A DNA stretch of 64,000 nucleotides from Bradyrhizobium sp. 4 (GCF_023100905.1 NZ_CP064686.1:6696001-6760000); one strand, 5' to 3'. Positions 8,334 through 17,688 are shown, counted from the first letter of the stretch. Program-made: numbers and translations. Notes: generated from the letters alone by a model not told the origin.

Positions 8334-9452
8334 GTGACCGACCAGCCGTTACTCGACGAGATCAAGGCGCTGATCAAATCCTCAGGCCCCATGCCGGTCT
8401 GGCGGTACATGGAACTGTGCCTGATGCATCCGCGCTATGGCTATTACGTCTCGCGCGATCCGTTGGGACGAGAAGGCGACTTCACCACCGCGCCCGAGGT
8501 CAGCCAGATGTTCGGCGAGCTCTTGGGCCTGTGGACCGCCTCGGTGTGGAAGCAGATGGGGTCACCGCAAATCCTGCGGCTGATCGAGCTCGGCCCCGGC
8601 CGCGGCACCATGATGGCCGATGCGCTGCGTGCGCTCCGCGTGCTGCCGCCGCTCTATCAGGCACTCCACATCCACATGGTCGAGGTCAATCCGGTCCTGC
8701 GCGAGCGGCAGAGTGCGACGCTGTCGGGCGTGCGCAACATCGCCTGGCACGACAGCATCGACGACGTGCCGGACGGACCGAGCATCATCCTCGCCAACGA
8801 ATATTTCGACGTGCTGCCGATCCACCAGATGGTCCGTCACGAGAACGGCTGGCACGAGCGCGAGATCGAGGTCGACGCCAACGGAAAACTTCAATTCGGC
8901 GCGGCGGCCGAGCCGACGCCGCGCTTCGAGGTGCTGCTGCCGCCTCTGGTACGCGCCGCGCCCGTCGGGGCCGTGTTCGAATGGCGGCCCGATGCGGAGA
9001 TCATGAAGCTCGCCAGCCGCGTGCGCGACCAGGACGGCGCGGCGCTGATCATCGATTACGGTCATCTGCGCAGCGATGCCGGCGACACCTTCCAGGCGAT
9101 CGCGCGCCACACCTTCACCGATCCCCTGAAGGCGCCGGGCCAAGCCGACGTCACAGCCCATGTCGACTTCCAGGCGCTCGCGCGCGGGGCGGAGGACGTG
9201 GGCGCCCGCGTGCACGGGCCGGTGACCCAGGGCGATTTCCTCAAACGCGTCGGCATCGAGACCCGTGCAGCCGCCTTGATGCAGAAGGCGGCGCCCGACG
9301 TTGCCACCGACATTTCGATCGCGCTCAAGCGCCTGACCGAAACCGGGCGCAGCGGCATGGGTTCGATGTTCAAAGTGCTCGGCATCTCCGAGCCGCGGTT
9401 GACGGGCCTTGCGGGACTCAGCGATCTCGAACGCGCCGGAGACGGTTCATGA
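8334..9452 (+). CDS. MidA/NDUFAF7-type class I SAM methyltransferase
   Basis: The 372-residue protein starts at GTG. YYVSRDPLGREGDFTTAPEVSQMFGELLG and LIELGPGRGTMMADALR (SAM-binding motif I) identify the NDUFAF7/MidA (DUF185) family. The mitochondrial member dimethylates an arginine of complex I subunit NDUFS2, so a role in complex I assembly is plausible here by homology. Its stop overlaps the pgeF start (ATGA) and lgt lies 21 bases upstream, giving a compact lgt-midA-pgeF run. Confidence 0.93.
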   Translation: MTDQPLLDEIKALIKSSGPMPVWRYMELCLMHPRYGYYVSRDPLGREGDFTTAPEVSQMFGELLGLWTASVWKQMGSPQILRLIELGPGRGTMMADALRALRVLPPLYQALHIHMVEVNPVLRERQSATLSGVRNIAWHDSIDDVPDGPSIILANEYFDVLPIHQMVRHENGWHEREIEVDANGKLQFGAAAEPTPRFEVLLPPLVRAAPVGAVFEWRPDAEIMKLASRVRDQDGAALIIDYGHLRSDAGDTFQAIARHTFTDPLKAPGQADVTAHVDFQALARGAEDVGARVHGPVTQGDFLKRVGIETRAAALMQKAAPDVATDISIALKRLTETGRSGMGSMFKVLGISEPRLTGLAGLSDLERAGDGS

Positions 9453-10216
9453 CGGTTGCCTCCTCGTTGCTGTCGGCGGTGCCGGGCCTGCGCCACGCCT
9501 TCTTCACCCGCGAGGGCGGCGTCTCGGGCGGCATCTATTCCGCGCTGAACGGCGGGCTCGGCTCCAACGACGATCAGGCCCTTGTCGCGGAGAACCGCCG
9601 TCGCATGGCCGAGCATGTCGGCGTCGCGCCGGAACGCTTTCTCAGCCTGCACCAGATCCATTCGCCCGACGTGCTCGTGGCCGACGCTCCGTGGCCGAGC
9701 GGGCCGCGGCCCAAGGGCGATGCGCTGGTGACGAAGGTGCCCGGCATTGCGCTCGGCGTCTCCACCGCCGATTGCGGGCCGGTGCTGTTCGTCGATCCCG
9801 AGGCGGGCGTGATCGGGGGCGCTCATGCCGGCTGGAAGGGCGCGCTCACCGGCGTACTGGAGCAGACCATTTCAGCGATGGAAAAACTCGGCGCCTCGCG
9901 CAGCGGCATCATCGCCGCGATCGGCCCGCTGATCCGCCAGGACAGTTATGAAGTCGGCAACGAGTTCGTGGCGCGCTTCATCGAGGCGGATGCGGACAAC
10001 GCCATGTTCTTCATCCCGTCGGTGCGCGAAAGCCACGCGATGTTCGACCTCGCCGGCTTTATCCGCAGGCGTCTGGAAGCCGCGGGCATCCTGATGATCG
10101 ACGATCTCGGTCTGGACACCTACGCCGACGAACGCTTCTTCAGCTACCGCCGCTCGGTGCATCGCAAGGAGCCGGATTACGGCCGCCACGTTCACGCGAT
10201 CGCGCTCGAAGCGTGA
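9449..10216 (+). CDS. pgeF: Peptidoglycan editing factor PgeF (polyphenol oxidase family)
   Basis: The 255-residue product is a YfiH/PgeF-family protein, which removes misincorporated L-Ser from peptidoglycan precursors and was formerly called a multicopper polyphenol oxidase. The metal-site residues lie in LSLHQIHSPDV, STADCGPVLFVD and GAHAGWKGAL. The start overlaps the preceding methyltransferase stop (ATGA), so translation is coupled. The frame is open further upstream, but that part lies inside the methyltransferase gene and is not coding. Confidence 0.95.
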   Translation: MTVASSLLSAVPGLRHAFFTREGGVSGGIYSALNGGLGSNDDQALVAENRRRMAEHVGVAPERFLSLHQIHSPDVLVADAPWPSGPRPKGDALVTKVPGIALGVSTADCGPVLFVDPEAGVIGGAHAGWKGALTGVLEQTISAMEKLGASRSGIIAAIGPLIRQDSYEVGNEFVARFIEADADNAMFFIPSVRESHAMFDLAGFIRRRLEAAGILMIDDLGLDTYADERFFSYRRSVHRKEPDYGRHVHAIALEA

Positions 10217-10329
10217 ACACAAGGGCAACCCCGTGTCATTCCGGGGCGATGCCTGCGCGCGATGACAGTGGCCTGTGGCGCCCCCGCCCTAGACGTTAAT
10301 GCGTTTTAACGATATCGCTGCCTTCCATA

Positions 10330-10944
10330 ATGAGGGACGCGTCATTCATCTTGCGCCGCGCGGGTTCGCGCGTGCTGGCGGTCATGCTGCTGACGGCTGC
10401 GGCCGCGCTTGGCGGCTGTGCCGGTGGCGGTGGTGCCGCGAACTCCTATGCGATGGCGCCGAGCGCCGGCTCGGGGGCCACAGTCGCGTTCGAATCGATC
10501 GACGGGCCGCCGCCGCAAGTGTTCGACCGCATGGTCGGCGTGCTCGACACCGAATCCAAGCTGCGCAGCCTGTCCGTGGTCTCCCGCGAGGGGACGGCCG
10601 CCTACCGCGTGCGCAGCTACCTCTCCGCCCAGATCGTGCGCGGCAAGACCGTGATCGCCTGGGTCTGGGACGTCTACGACGCCAACCAGCAGCGGGCGCT
10701 GCGGCTTTCCGGCGAGGAACCGACCGCGGCCAAGGGCAGCCGGGATCCCTGGAGCGCGGCCGACGACCTCGTGCTGCGGAAGATCGCCCAGGCCGGATTC
10801 AGCGGACTTTCCAACATGATCAACGGCACGCCGGATGCGCCGAACTCGGCTCCCGGCTTGCGCGGGCCGGCCGTGGCAAGCGTGATCCCGGAGGCTCCGG
10901 CGGCGGAGATGCCGGCCTCGGCGCTGGGCTATGCCGAGCGATAA
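10330..10944 (+). CDS. Putative lipoprotein of unknown function
   Basis: The 204-residue product has an N-terminal signal and lipobox, LTAAAALGGCAGG, with cleavage expected before the Cys near residue 29. The mature part contains FESIDGPPPQVFDRMVGVLDTESKLRSLSVVSREGTAAYRVRSYLSAQ, a segment I think is conserved in Rhizobiales lipoproteins. It ends in a Pro/Ala-rich tail. Anchoring in the outer membrane is likely because residue +2 is Ala. The function is unknown. Confidence 0.85.
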   Translation: MRDASFILRRAGSRVLAVMLLTAAAALGGCAGGGGAANSYAMAPSAGSGATVAFESIDGPPPQVFDRMVGVLDTESKLRSLSVVSREGTAAYRVRSYLSAQIVRGKTVIAWVWDVYDANQQRALRLSGEEPTAAKGSRDPWSAADDLVLRKIAQAGFSGLSNMINGTPDAPNSAPGLRGPAVASVIPEAPAAEMPASALGYAER

Positions 10945-10970
10945 CCCCCGCGAAACCACGGCCCCAATTT

Positions 10971-10990
10971 CCGGCCAAACCGTTGGCCGG
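10971..10990 (+). terminator. Stem-loop after the lipoprotein gene
   Basis: Perfect 8-bp arms ccggccaa and ttggccgg enclose a 4-base loop, 26 bases after the lipoprotein stop. No T-run follows, so termination is only inferred. Confidence 0.4.
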
Positions 10991-11137
10991 ACTCGGGATT
11001 TCGCAGGGAAAACGTAGCGTCCCGGGTTGCCATTGCAGCCCCCGGCCTGATATTTCCTCGCCCGTCGTAACCGTGCTTCCAGTGGGTATTGTTTGATGTT
11101 GAACATCGTGTCCAGCAAAGCGCGGGAGGAAGCGTCC

Positions 11138-12091
<954 letters not shown>

Positions 12092-12223
12092 GGTTTCTTA
12101 CCTCGCCCCGCTTGCAGGGACAGGGAGCGTCTACGTCCCTCACGAGGCAGCCCCCGGGTTGTTGCCAACGACCGCCCATGACATCATCCGAATCCCGAGT
12201 CATCTCTGCCCTCTGGATGCCCG

Positions 12224-13252
12224 ATGCCACGCCGGAAATTTGCCTGGGAGAAGCTGTCGGATGACGAGTTGCTCAAGCAACGCCTCTCCAGCCTGAGGGT
12301 TACGGTCGAAGGCACCTGGCTCGAGGATTGCGTCAGCACGCTCTATGAGGAGCTGGAAGAACGGGATATCCGGCTGCGACCGCACACCTGGATGTCGAGC
12401 GAATGGTTCAGTCCGGGCGGCGTTCCCGGCATCGCCATTCCGTTCTATCTTGCTCATCCCCGCCTGATGAAGCTCGAGAAGAAGATGATGTTCGACGTCG
12501 AGGGCGGAACATGGCGCGAGTGCATGGCCATCCTCCGTCACGAAGCGGGCCACGCGATCCAACACGGCTACCAGCTGCAGCGCCGGCGGCGCTGGCAGCA
12601 GCTGTTCGGCCCGTCGTCGAAACACTACCCGCGCTACTACCGGCCCAATCCGGCGAGCAGGCGTTACGTCCAGCATCTGCGGCTGTGGTATGCGCAGAGC
12701 CATCCGGACGAGGATTTCGCCGAGACCTTTGCGGTGTGGCTGCGGCCCCGTTCGAACTGGCGGACGCGATATGCTGGTTGGCCGGCACTGAAGAAGCTCG
12801 AATATGTCGACGAGCTGATGGGCGAGATCGCGGGAAAGCGGCCGCCGATCGCGACGCGGGAGCGTGTCGATACGCTGGGTCGGCTCAGCCAGACGCTCGA
12901 AGAGCACTACAAGAAAAAGCAGGCGTTCTACGCCTTCACACCCCCCAAGACCTACGACCGCGATCTCTCCCGGCTGTTTTCAGCCGATCCACGGCATCAC
13001 CGCTCAAAGCCGGCTTCAGCCTTGATCAGGCGCCACCGCTCCCAGATCAGGCAACTGGTCGCGCGATGGACCGGCGAGAATCAGCTTACGCTCGATGCCG
13101 TGCTTGACGAGATGATCTCCCGTTGTCGCGAGCTCGATCTGCGTGCCGTCGGCCCTGAACAGAAGCTCGTTCTCGACTTCATCGTCCTCGTGACCGCCAA
13201 GACGATGCACACGATGTTTGGCCCGTCTCGACGAAAATGGATCGCGCTATGA
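12224..13252 (+). CDS. Putative zinc metallopeptidase (HEAGH type)
   Basis: The 342-residue soluble protein has the zinc motif HEAGHAIQHG near residue 107 (HExxH) and a likely third ligand Glu in HPDEDFAETFAVWLRP near residue 168, the gluzincin-like arrangement. This fits the family called putative zinc-binding metallopeptidase (I believe Pfam Peptidase_Mx). The stop overlaps the start of the ATP-grasp gene (ATGA), so the two are made together. The substrate is unknown. The pairing suggests a peptide that is ligated and trimmed. Confidence 0.85.
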   Translation: MPRRKFAWEKLSDDELLKQRLSSLRVTVEGTWLEDCVSTLYEELEERDIRLRPHTWMSSEWFSPGGVPGIAIPFYLAHPRLMKLEKKMMFDVEGGTWRECMAILRHEAGHAIQHGYQLQRRRRWQQLFGPSSKHYPRYYRPNPASRRYVQHLRLWYAQSHPDEDFAETFAVWLRPRSNWRTRYAGWPALKKLEYVDELMGEIAGKRPPIATRERVDTLGRLSQTLEEHYKKKQAFYAFTPPKTYDRDLSRLFSADPRHHRSKPASALIRRHRSQIRQLVARWTGENQLTLDAVLDEMISRCRELDLRAVGPEQKLVLDFIVLVTAKTMHTMFGPSRRKWIAL

Positions 13253-14283
13253 GACGTCTCCGTATTCTGGTCCTCATGCATCCGGACTTCCTGCCTCCGG
13301 ACTCCTCCGACGGATACAGCCCGCAGGAGATCAATGCGTGGAAAACCGAGTACGACGTGGTGAGCACCTTGCGTGCAGCCGGCCACGAGGTTCGACCGCT
13401 CGGCGCGCAGGAGGAAATCAGGCCGGTGCGCGAGGCGATCGAGGAGTTCAAGCCGCACGTGGTTTTCACGTTGCTGGAGGAATTCCACAACAACGTCGCC
13501 TTCGACCAGCACATCGCGAGCTATCTCGAGCTGATGAAGGTCCCTTATACCGGGTGCAATCCGCGCGGCCTGACCCTGGCCCGCGGCAAGGATCTGTCCA
13601 AGACGCTGGTGCATCACCGCCGGATCGCCGCGCCGGCCTTCGCTGTCTTCCCGATGCGCCGCAAAGTGAAACGCCCGACGCGTCTTGCGCTGCCGCTGAT
13701 CGTCAAGAGCCTGAACATGGATGGCTCGTTCGGCATCTCGCAAGCCTCGATCGTCGACACCGACGAAAAGCTGGCTGAGCGGGTTGCCTTCATCCACGAG
13801 CGGGTCGAATCCGCCGCCATCGCCGAGCAGTTCATCGAGGGGCGAGAGCTTTACGTCGGCGTGCTCGGCAACAACCGCTTACGTGTTCTGCCGATCTGGG
13901 AGTTGAAATTCGGCAGCATGGGCGGCCGCTCGTCACGGCATATCGCCACTGAGAAGGCCAAGCACGACACCGACTATCAGGAGAAGGTCGGCATCGTCGA
14001 CGGGCCTGCGAAGGATCTGGCGCCGGAAGTGACCGCCAGGATCCAGCGAGCCGCGAAACGCATCTACCGGGCGCTTGGCCTCGACGGCTACGCGCGCATC
14101 GATTTTCGTCTCACCGCCGACGGCACGCCGTATTTCATCGAAGCCAATCCCAATCCCGAGATCGCCAAGAGCCAGGAGTTCGCGACGGCGGCTCTACATG
14201 ACGGGCTCAAATATCCGGCTCTCCTGCAGCGCATCCTGGCCCTCGGGATCAGCCGCGCCAAAGCGGGGGTGTCATTGGGGTGA
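13249..14283 (+). CDS. ATP-grasp ligase, D-Ala-D-Ala ligase-like
   Basis: The 344-residue protein starts at the ATG inside the preceding stop. An N-terminal Rossmann-like part (RILVLMHPDFLPP) is followed by the ATP-grasp fold: LALPLIVKSLNMDGSFGISQ, AAIAEQFIEGRELYVGVLG, and the Mg-binding end YARIDFRLTADGTPYFIEANPNPEIA. It is related to Ddl but lacks the usual EVNTLPG motif, having EANPNPEIA instead, so cell-wall D-Ala-D-Ala synthesis is not the likely job. Together with the coupled peptidase it probably builds or modifies a peptide-type product. Confidence 0.87.
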   Translation: MRRLRILVLMHPDFLPPDSSDGYSPQEINAWKTEYDVVSTLRAAGHEVRPLGAQEEIRPVREAIEEFKPHVVFTLLEEFHNNVAFDQHIASYLELMKVPYTGCNPRGLTLARGKDLSKTLVHHRRIAAPAFAVFPMRRKVKRPTRLALPLIVKSLNMDGSFGISQASIVDTDEKLAERVAFIHERVESAAIAEQFIEGRELYVGVLGNNRLRVLPIWELKFGSMGGRSSRHIATEKAKHDTDYQEKVGIVDGPAKDLAPEVTARIQRAAKRIYRALGLDGYARIDFRLTADGTPYFIEANPNPEIAKSQEFATAALHDGLKYPALLQRILALGISRAKAGVSLG

Positions 14284-14299
14284 TGACGGCGACGATCGC

Positions 14300-14342
14300 C
14301 CCTCATCCTTCGAGACGCGCTTCGCGCTCCTCGGGATGAGGG
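14300..14342. repeat. Dispersed palindromic repeat, family C (short copy)
   Basis: A hairpin beginning ccctcatcc and ending gggatgaggg contains cgagacgcgcttcgcgctcc. It lies between the convergent ATP-grasp and ribH genes, and its modules are shared with 518-653 and 16993-17096. Confidence 0.6.
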
Positions 14343-14359
14343 ATGGTCGTTGCGCTGCG

Positions 14360-14938
14360 TTACACGATTCCCGCGGCGACCTGGCCGCGCAGGCGTTCGA
14401 GCCCGAGCAACGTCTCCGCGCAGGCGGCCGCCACCTCGACGCCCTTGATCGCAAAATGCCTGCGGAAGAAATCGTAGTGCACCTCGGTCTCGTGGAATTG
14501 CTGCGGCGTCAGCACCGCGGAGAACACGGGCACCTCCGTGCGCAGCTGCACGTCCATCAACGCCTTGATCACGGTGTCGGCCACGAACTCATGGCGGTAG
14601 ATGCCGCCGTCGACGACGAGGCCGGCCGCGACGATCGCGGTGTAGCGCCGTGTCTTGGCGAGGATCTGCGCATGCAGCGGGATCTCGAACGAGCCCGGCA
14701 CCTCGAACACGTCGACGTGATTGAGGTGGCGCGCTTCTGCCTCCTTCACGAAGGCGATACGGGCCTCCGCGACCACGTCGCGGTGCCAGCAGGCCTGCAC
14801 GAAGGCCACCCGCTGCGGTTTCGCAAAGCGCGGATGGTCGGGCGCCGGATCTTGCGGAACCGGCGGTGGCGTTTGGGTTGGTTGGGACGTTTCGGCTTTG
14901 GAAGTTTGGACTTGGGTATCTTGCAACATCTGATTCAT
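14360..14938 (-). CDS. ribH: 6,7-dimethyl-8-ribityllumazine synthase, type II (RibH2)
   Basis: The 192-residue enzyme catalyses the penultimate riboflavin step, joining the ribityl-pyrimidine to 3,4-dihydroxy-2-butanone 4-phosphate. The core VAFVQACWHRDVVAEAR, VFEVPGSFEIPLHA, FVADTVIKALM and VLTPQQFHE resembles Brucella RibH2, the decameric type. The first 40 residues are a Gln/Pro-rich extension. The start follows gaggaaagcc. An FMN riboswitch lies in the 5' leader, so expression should fall when FMN is plentiful. Confidence 0.95.
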   Translation of the reverse strand: MNQMLQDTQVQTSKAETSQPTQTPPPVPQDPAPDHPRFAKPQRVAFVQACWHRDVVAEARIAFVKEAEARHLNHVDVFEVPGSFEIPLHAQILAKTRRYTAIVAAGLVVDGGIYRHEFVADTVIKALMDVQLRTEVPVFSAVLTPQQFHETEVHYDFFRRHFAIKGVEVAAACAETLLGLERLRGQVAAGIV

Positions 14939-15018
14939 GGCTTTCCTCAGTTAAGGACCAGAATCAGGGCACACGGAACGACAAACAGCCGCATCCTGCG
15001 ATGCGTCTGCCACCGACC

Positions 15019-15168
15019 GTTCTCTTTCATCCGGACTTTAACCGTCGGCTTCGGAGTTGCACCGAATCTGCTGACCCTTCCCGTCAGCAAGACTTTGAGG
15101 AAGGCGCTCGCGGGCTTAGGCCTTACGGCCCTTACCGCCGGTGGGGACTTTCACCCCGCCCTGAGAAC
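15019..15168 (-). promoter_or_regulatory. FMN riboswitch (RFN element)
   Basis: Read on the minus strand, the element starts gttctcagggcggggtgaaa, continues through ccccaccggcggtaa and agcccgcgagcgc, then gtcagcagattcggtgcaa, ccgaagccgacggt and agtccggatgaaagagaac. These are the conserved segments of the RFN element in the right order, with the variable stem in the middle. It ends about 80 bases before the ribH start. The short hairpin cgcatc-gcag-gatgcg downstream could be part of the expression platform. Confidence 0.97.
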
Positions 15169-15582
15169 ATCGGCCGCCCGGAATGAACGGCCTGACCGAA
15201 ATATGACGCCGGTTGGGGGCCGCGGCAAGCGGGTTCCGCATGGGAAAACCGCATGGTCCCATGCCGCTATAGTGGTCCAGTCCGTACGCGGCGGAATTAA
15301 CGATTGGCGGGCCATCGGCGAATCCGATTCCGGTTTGTTCTTTTCCGTCCGGCTCGGCCTCCCCCGCGTTAATAATTGTGGCGGAGATGAGCTGTGGACG
15401 AACGAGTCCTGACTTGTGGACGGACTCGGCAGCCAGTTGCGCAGATTCCGCAAATCACATCAGTTGATCCGCGACAAGCCCGCGCTGATCCGAACGGATC
15501 GCCTTACCAATATTAAGGGAGCGCGCGCCGGACCAACCGCGTGCGTATCAAAGACAACAAAAAGGCAAGAGGTCGAGACGGC
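15169..15582. other. Gap between riboswitch and ybjN-like gene, no gene seen
   Basis: This 414-base stretch holds the divergent upstream regions of the ribH leader and the gene at 15583. I see a small palindrome gatccg-aa-cggatc (15487-15500) and no convincing reading frame. A promoter for each direction must lie here but none stands out. Confidence 0.5.
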
Positions 15583-16083
15583 ATGTCCCTGCTCGAAGGC
15601 ACTATCGATTCCAAAAACCATCCGCTCGCGGTGGTCGAGGATATCGCTGCCAGCAACAACTGGCCGTTCGAACGCTCCGGCGAAGACGAACTCACGATTG
15701 TCTCCAAGGGACAATGGACCGACTACCAGATCTCCTTCACCTGGATGGGCGAGATCGAGGCGCTGCATCTGGCCTGCGCGTTCGACATGAAGATTCCGGT
15801 TGCGCGGCGACCGGAGGTGCAGCGGCTCGTCGCCGCCGTCAACGAGCAGTTGTGGGTCGGGCACTTCGACCTGTGGACGACCACCGGCATGATCATGCAC
15901 CGGCAGGCCCTCGTGCTGCCGGGCGGGCTCACCGCCTCCACCGGGCAATGCGAAGCCATGCTCGCCGGCGCCATCCACGCCTGCGAGCGCTATTTCCCGG
16001 CGTTCCAGTTCGTGGTGTGGGCGGGCAAGTCCACGTCGGAAGCCATGGACGCGGCGATGTTCGACACGGTGGGCGAGGCGTAG
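15583..16083 (+). CDS. YbjN domain-containing protein
   Basis: The 166-residue soluble protein matches the YbjN-domain type III-secretion-chaperone-like fold: NNWPFERSGEDELTIVSKGQWTDYQISFTWMGEIEALHLACAFDMKIP, then VNEQLWVGHFDLW and a C-terminal helix MLAGAIHACERYFPAFQFVVW. The start at 15583 gives MSLLEGTIDSKNHPL; a GTG at 15541 would add 14 basic residues. YbjN proteins are sensory or chaperone-like and poorly understood. A 43-base palindrome and then proC follow in the same direction. Confidence 0.85.
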   Translation: MSLLEGTIDSKNHPLAVVEDIAASNNWPFERSGEDELTIVSKGQWTDYQISFTWMGEIEALHLACAFDMKIPVARRPEVQRLVAAVNEQLWVGHFDLWTTTGMIMHRQALVLPGGLTASTGQCEAMLAGAIHACERYFPAFQFVVWAGKSTSEAMDAAMFDTVGEA

Positions 16084-16090
16084 TTTTCTT

Positions 16091-16133
16091 GTCGTCCCGG
16101 CCTAGTGCGCATTGCGCACTAGGCCGGGACGAC
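16091..16133. repeat. Perfect 43-base palindrome
   Basis: Two 21-base arms (16091-16111 and 16113-16133) are exact reverse complements around a single central t. It sits 8 bases after the ybjN-like stop and just before proC. The core gtgcgcattgcgcac also occurs at 1359-1373. It could end transcription or form a cruciform. Confidence 0.85.
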
Positions 16134-16154
16134 ACTGAGTTTGTGGTAACGGCT

Positions 16155-16982
16155 ATGACGAGCAACGGCACTCTCGAAAACATCACCGGCACTATCCTGC
16201 TCGCCGGCGCCGGCAAGATGGGCGGCGCGATGCTGACCGGATGGCTTTCGGGCGGGCTCGATCCGCGCCGCGTCGCGGTGATTGATCCACACATCTCGGC
16301 CGAGATCACCGCACTTGCCGCCAAGGGGGTTGCGCTCAATCCTGATGTGACGACGGCAGGCCAGGTCGAGACGCTGATCGTCGCGGTGAAGCCGCAAATG
16401 TTCCGCGAGGCCGGCGCCAAGCTGAAGCCATTCGTCTCCGACAAGACCGCGGTGGTGTCGATCATGGCGGGAACCACGATCGCCCTGCTCGAGGAGGTCT
16501 GCGGCGGCGCGGTGGTGCGCGCGATGCCGAACACGCCGGCCGCGATCGGTCGCGGCATCACGGTGGCTGTCGCCGCGAACAACGTCAGCGCACAGCAACG
16601 CGCGGTGGCCGATGCGCTGCTGCGCGCCACCGGCTCGGTGGAATGGGTCGACGATGAGAGCCTGATGGACGCGGTGACCGCGGTCTCCGGCTCGGGCCCG
16701 GCCTATGTGTTCTTGCTGGCCGAAGAACTCGCGCGCGCCGGTGTCGAGGCGGGATTGCCCCAGGCGCTCGCGACAAAACTCGCGCGCGAAACCGTCGCCG
16801 GCTCGGGTGAACTTCTCCACCAGTCGGAGCTTGCCTCCGGCACGCTACGCCAGAACGTTACCTCGCCCGGCGGCACCACGGCCGCGGCACTCGGCGTGCT
16901 GATGGGCGAACCAGGCCTGCGCGATCTGATGATCCGCGCGATCGCGGCGGCGACGCAGCGGTCGAAGGAATTGGCGAAGTAA
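16155..16982 (+). CDS. proC: Pyrroline-5-carboxylate reductase
   Basis: The 275-residue enzyme carries out the last proline step, reducing pyrroline-5-carboxylate with NAD(P)H. The Rossmann start ILLAGAGKMGGAMLTGWL, the segment LIVAVKPQMF, and the C-terminal signature SGSGPAYVFLLAEELARAGVEAGL with SPGGTTAAALGVL are all present. I start at MTSNGTLENITG, where similarity to the family begins; the frame opens earlier but runs through the ybjN-like gene and the palindrome. Convergent with the thioesterase gene. Confidence 0.96.
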   Translation: MTSNGTLENITGTILLAGAGKMGGAMLTGWLSGGLDPRRVAVIDPHISAEITALAAKGVALNPDVTTAGQVETLIVAVKPQMFREAGAKLKPFVSDKTAVVSIMAGTTIALLEEVCGGAVVRAMPNTPAAIGRGITVAVAANNVSAQQRAVADALLRATGSVEWVDDESLMDAVTAVSGSGPAYVFLLAEELARAGVEAGLPQALATKLARETVAGSGELLHQSELASGTLRQNVTSPGGTTAAALGVLMGEPGLRDLMIRAIAAATQRSKELAK

Positions 16983-16992
16983 GGAAGCTATC

Positions 16993-17096
16993 CCCTCATG
17001 GTGAGGAGCGAAGGGCCGTCTCGAACCATGCAGGCCCGGCTCTCGCCTGTGGCGATCCTTCGAGACGACCGCTGCGCGGTCTCCTCAGGATGAGGG
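16993..17096. repeat. Dispersed palindromic repeat, family C (copy 2)
   Basis: The order is ccctcatggtgaggagcg, cgtctcgaaccatgcaggcc, gatccttcgagacgacc, ctcctcaggatgaggg. It is the same set of modules as 518-653 in reverse, placed between the convergent proC and thioesterase genes. Confidence 0.65.
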
Positions 17097-17111
17097 CAGA
17101 GCAAGCGGCTG

Positions 17112-17507
17112 CTACGTCGTCCCCAGCCGCTTGTTGAACATCGCTACATTGACGAGCCCGCGCGCGTGGCGGCCTTCGCCGAGTTTTCGCGTGCCCTCGA
17201 AGGCCTCGACCTCGAAGCGGATGACGCGGCGCTCGACCGCAATGACCTTCGCGGTAGTCCGCACCGTCGCGCCGACGAGGCTTGCAGCAAGATGACGGAT
17301 ATCGACCTCGGTGCCGACGGTGACCCAGCCGGGCTGAAGCGCCGCACGAATCGCATCGCCCGACGTCATCTCCATTTCCAGAATCATCATCGGCGTCGCA
17401 TAGACCATCGGCATGCCGGGCACGAAATGCCCGACCGTGCGCTCCACCGGCACCACCAGCGTGCGCTCGGCGCTCATGCCGACCTTGATGAAGTCGCGTG
17501 CGTCCAT
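17112..17507 (-). CDS. FlK-like hotdog thioesterase
   Basis: The 131-residue thioesterase belongs to the group containing the fluoroacetyl-CoA thioesterase FlK. The spacing of Thr38 (YATPMM), Glu46 (MILEMEM) and His72 (DIRHLAAS) reproduces the FlK catalytic spacing Thr42-Glu50-His76. I start at MDARDFIKVG, preceded by gggaggcccc. FlK-like proteins are widespread and most have unknown acyl-CoA substrates, so fluoroacetyl-CoA activity is not implied by the triad alone. Confidence 0.85.
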   Translation of the reverse strand: MDARDFIKVGMSAERTLVVPVERTVGHFVPGMPMVYATPMMILEMEMTSGDAIRAALQPGWVTVGTEVDIRHLAASLVGATVRTTAKVIAVERRVIRFEVEAFEGTRKLGEGRHARGLVNVAMFNKRLGTT

Positions 17508-17520
17508 GGGGCCTCCCCCG

Positions 17521-17662
17521 TCGTCCTGGACAAGCGCAGCGAAGCGAAGCGCCGATCCAGGACCCATTACCCCGACTGAACATTGTCATGAGCGGCCTAA
17601 ACCACGACCCGCCGTGACAACTGCCGCTTGGGGTAATGGGTCCTGGCTTTCGCCAGGACGAC
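17521..17662. repeat. Dispersed palindromic repeat, family B (copy 1)
   Basis: The left end tcgtcctgga...gatccaggacccattac and the right end gtaatgggtcctggctttcgccaggacga are inverted copies around a 60-base spacer. The same ends occur at 42753-42876. It lies between the thioesterase and tautomerase genes. Confidence 0.7.
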
Positions 17663-17688
17663 AGTTGCGTTTGCAGCTAGAGCGCGGG

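Noticed and set aside
8417..10216. A 599-codon frame covering the methyltransferase and pgeF
   Set aside because: Only the last 255 codons (pgeF) look like protein. The first part is Arg/Ala-rich shadow of the methyltransferase gene.
12224..14283. The ATP-grasp gene as ddl
   Set aside because: The Ddl substrate motif is replaced and the gene is coupled to a peptidase rather than to cell-wall genes.
14075..15412. A 445-codon plus-strand frame over ribH and its leader
   Set aside because: It runs antisense to ribH and through the FMN riboswitch; composition is that of a shadow.
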